Both the position numbers and the translations under genes were made by a program. From Rhodovastum sp963804495 (lineage in GTDB: Bacteria; Pseudomonadota; Alphaproteobacteria; Acetobacterales; Acetobacteraceae), in assembly GCA_963804495.1 (NCBI GenBank), contig CAWDQN010000003.1, forward strand, positions 434,001 through 498,000: a DNA stretch of 64,000 bases, written 5' to 3'. Under the pieces are notes generated by a model. The model was not told where the DNA came from. It made no database searches and saw only the letters and a list, made by a program, of their open reading frames with translations. Positions within the stretch are counted from its first letter, which is position 1; the number at the start of each line of letters is the position of its first letter. Below are positions 62,110 through 64,000 of this stretch, piece after piece.

Positions 62110-63233
62110 GGCACCGCCTCCAGCACGGTGGCGATGCCCTGCCCGCCACCGATGCACTGGGTGGCGAGCGCATAGCGCCCGCCCTCGCGCCGCAGCAGTG
62201 CGGCCGCCTTGCCGGTGATGCGCGCGCCGGTGGCGCCGAGCGGGTGGCCGATGGCAATGCCGCCGCCATCGATATTGGTGCGCGCCGGATCGAGGCCGAG
62301 TTCGCGCATGCAGGCGATGGCCTGACTGGCGAAAGCCTCATTGATCTCGATCACATCGAGATCGGCAGCGCTGATGCCGGCACGGGCAAGCGCCTTGCGC
62401 GTGGCTCCCACCGGCCCCATGCCCATCACTTCCGGCAGGCAGCCGGCGACCGCAATCGATTTCACCCGTGCCAGCGGCCGCAGCCCGCCCGCCTTGGCAA
62501 AACCCGCAGTGCACACCAGCACCGCGGCGGCGCCATCGGTCAGCGGGCTCGACGTGCCGGCCGTCACCGTGCCGTCCACCCGGAACGCGGGCTTCAACGT
62601 GGACAGTTTCTCCGCCGAGGTGTCGGGCCGGATGCAGCCGTCCTCGGCCACCCCCGCGATCGGCACGATCTCGTCGCGCAGGTTTCCGGCGGCGCGGGCC
62701 GCCGCCGCCTTGCGGTGGCTCTCCACCGCGAACGCCTCCTGATCGGCGCGGGAAACCTGATGCTGCCGGGCGACGTTTTCGGCGGTCTCACCCATGGACA
62801 TATAGGCCTGCGGGTATTCCTTCGCGAGCACCGGATTGGGCAGCGTGTTGTAGCCGCCCATCGGCACCCGGGTCATGCTTTCCACCCCCGCGCACAGGAA
62901 CGCCTCGCCGGCGCCGAGCGCGATCGCCCCGGCGGCCTGGTGGATGGCCTGCATGGACGAACCGCAGAAACGGTTGACCGTCACCCCCGCCGCACCGCGG
63001 GGCAGGCCGGCGATGAAGCTGATCAGCCGGGCCACGTTCAGCCCCTGCTCGCCTTCGGGAAAAGCGCAGCCGACAATAACGTCTTCGATGGCTGAGGCAT
63101 CGATGCCGGACTCGGCCACCAGCGCCTGCACCACCTGGGCCGCCAGATCGTCCGGCCGCACCCGCGTGAGCTGACCCTTGGCGGCAAAATGAAAGGGCGA
63201 GCGCCGGTAGGCCGCGATGACGACATCCGTCAT
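62106..63233 (-). CDS. Acetyl-CoA acyltransferase (thiolase)
   Basis: A 375-residue thiolase: nucleophile Cys in VNRFCGSSMQAIHQAAGAIA, INEAFASQA, GGIAIGHPLGATGARI with the catalytic His, and the C-terminal second Cys in TQCIGGGQGIATV. It completes beta-oxidation by cleaving 3-ketoacyl-CoA. ATG 63233 is preferred to GTG 63239 because AGGAG lies 8 nt upstream. Confidence 0.95.
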   Translation of the reverse strand: MTDVVIAAYRRSPFHFAAKGQLTRVRPDDLAAQVVQALVAESGIDASAIEDVIVGCAFPEGEQGLNVARLISFIAGLPRGAAGVTVNRFCGSSMQAIHQAAGAIALGAGEAFLCAGVESMTRVPMGGYNTLPNPVLAKEYPQAYMSMGETAENVARQHQVSRADQEAFAVESHRKAAAARAAGNLRDEIVPIAGVAEDGCIRPDTSAEKLSTLKPAFRVDGTVTAGTSSPLTDGAAAVLVCTAGFAKAGGLRPLARVKSIAVAGCLPEVMGMGPVGATRKALARAGISAADLDVIEINEAFASQAIACMRELGLDPARTNIDGGGIAIGHPLGATGARITGKAAALLRREGGRYALATQCIGGGQGIATVLEAVP

Positions 63234-63281
63234 ATCCACATCTCCTGTCTGTTCATGCGTCCGGCATCAGCCGCGCGTCCA

Positions 63282-63689
63282 TCAACGGGTTTTCGCGGGC
63301 GGCGCGCGCCCGGCGAGGGCGGCGCGCGCCTGGCGTTCAATGTCGCGCAGTTCCGCCAGCGTCTGCTCCAGGTCACGCCGCTGCAATTCCAGCTCGCCGA
63401 TCCGGCGTTGCGTATGCTCCAGCAGAATTTTCAACTGGCTGGTCTGCCCGCGATCGGCGTCATAGAGGTCGAGGTATTCGCGAATCTCGTCGAGCGCGAA
63501 GCCGAGCCGCTTGCCGCGCAGCACCAGCAACAGCCGTGCGCGGTCGCGGTGGGTGAACACGCGGGCATTGCCGGCGCGCTGAGGCGAAACCAGCCCTTTC
63601 GCCTCATAGAAACGAATGGTCCGCGGCGTGACACCAAGGTCCTGCGCCAGCTGGTTGACCGAATAGATCGGGGGAGGTTCCTCGGCCAT
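63282..63689 (-). CDS. MerR-family transcriptional regulator
   Basis: A 135-residue regulator: N-terminal winged helix (YSVNQLAQDLGVTPRTIRFY, EAKGLVSPQRAGNARVFT) and a dimerisation coiled coil (KILLEHTQRRIGELELQRRD). No Cys cluster is present, so it is not a metal sensor. MerR proteins of this size beside acyl-CoA genes usually respond to acyl-CoA or fatty acids. ATG 63689 has a GAGG site 6 nt upstream. Confidence 0.93.
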   Translation of the reverse strand: MAEEPPPIYSVNQLAQDLGVTPRTIRFYEAKGLVSPQRAGNARVFTHRDRARLLLVLRGKRLGFALDEIREYLDLYDADRGQTSQLKILLEHTQRRIGELELQRRDLEQTLAELRDIERQARAALAGRAPPAKTR

Positions 63690-63734
63690 CTTCGCCTCGG
63701 AGTGAGCAAAACCTGGTTTCACGGCGCCGCGCCT

Positions 63735-64000
63735 TCAGGGTCGGGCGATGGGCGGCTGACGGAGCAACTCGTCGCGCAGTTCCTTGCGGGAGAGTTTGCC
63801 GACGGCGGTGCGCGGCAGTTCGGCGCGAATTTCGATCAGCCGCGGCATTTCCACCGGCGACAGCCGCTCGCGCAGGAATTCCTCCAGCGTCGCCTTGGTC
63901 AGCATCGCACCTGAGCGAAGTTGCACGAAGGCGGCCACGCTCTCGCCGCGATAGGAATCCGGCATGCCGAGCACGGTCGCGGCAGCGATGTCGGGGTGGG
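63735..64000 (-). CDS. Fatty-acid-CoA ligase, C-terminal part (5' cut by window)
   Basis: The visible 88 codons encode the C-terminal lid of an AMP-forming acyl-CoA ligase: ATVLGMPDSYRGESVAAFVQ, TLEEFLRERLSPVEMPRLIE, and the catalytic Lys in LPRTAVGKLSRKELR. The frame is open to the window edge, so the start lies beyond 64000. It would activate fatty acids for the adjacent beta-oxidation enzymes and precedes the MerR gene on the same strand. Confidence 0.92.
   Translation of the reverse strand, partial: HPDIAAATVLGMPDSYRGESVAAFVQLRSGAMLTKATLEEFLRERLSPVEMPRLIEIRAELPRTAVGKLSRKELRDELLRQPPIARP

Overview
The window is GC-rich chromosomal DNA from an alphaproteobacterium. The protein families, the lepB-rnc-era-recO-parC order and a dense family of intergenic hairpin repeats together suggest Acetobacteraceae (Rhodospirillales). 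That placement is an inference; no rRNA or tRNA gene is present to confirm it. I saw no CRISPR array, insertion sequence, integrase or phage gene.

Layout. 1-8.1 kb is housekeeping: mazG (5' cut by the window), parC, recO, era, rnc and lepB on the minus strand, then efp and suhB on the plus strand. 8.2-11.7 kb is a three-gene envelope unit: a Pro/Gln-rich OmpA-like exported protein, a MotA/ExbB-type channel protein, and a MotB/OmpA-type peptidoglycan-binding protein. 11.8-22.7 kb is a signalling island with two very large hybrid histidine kinases, a small lipoprotein, a glycosyltransferase, a stand-alone receiver-Hpt protein and an NtrC-type sigma-54 activator. 23-31.3 kb is an exopolysaccharide cluster: three glycosyltransferases, a Wzz/GumC-like chain-length protein, a lipoprotein, a hexapeptide acyltransferase and glmS. 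31.5-46.9 kb is a mixed accessory stretch: a Cache-domain exported protein, a TAXI solute-binding protein, a Tat-exported isoaspartyl-methyltransferase-like protein, a spermidine-synthase-like membrane protein, an alpha/beta hydrolase, DUF2272 and DUF4424 proteins, rhodanese, cysteine synthase, a CLC channel, an EF-hand protein, a fatty-acid hydroxylase and a beta-propeller protein. 47.3-58 kb is a continuous urea uptake and hydrolysis operon, urtABCDE-ureDABCEFG. 58-64 kb is a fatty-acid beta-oxidation cluster with a MerR regulator and the end of an acyl-CoA ligase.

How the parts fit. Both hybrid kinases end in an Hpt-like domain whose phospho-accepting His is replaced (Arg in one, Gln in the other). 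The small protein between them carries an intact Hpt His, and the next gene encodes an NtrC-type activator with an intact receiver and GAFTGA loop. Sigma-54-like promoter sequences lie upstream of glmS and, more weakly, upstream of the polysaccharide lipoprotein/wzz operon. This suggests a relay in which the kinases share one separate Hpt to control capsule or EPS synthesis. A near-consensus sigma-54 promoter also lies in front of the urea operon, as expected for nitrogen control.

Damage. Four genes between about 22.4 and 38.6 kb are interrupted. Three need exactly one duplicated base removed (wzz-like, Cache protein, DUF2272 lipoprotein). One hybrid kinase has a single in-frame TAG. These are either assembly errors or real decay of accessory functions. 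The hairpin repeats sit at gene ends, inside operons and once inside a signal-peptide region.
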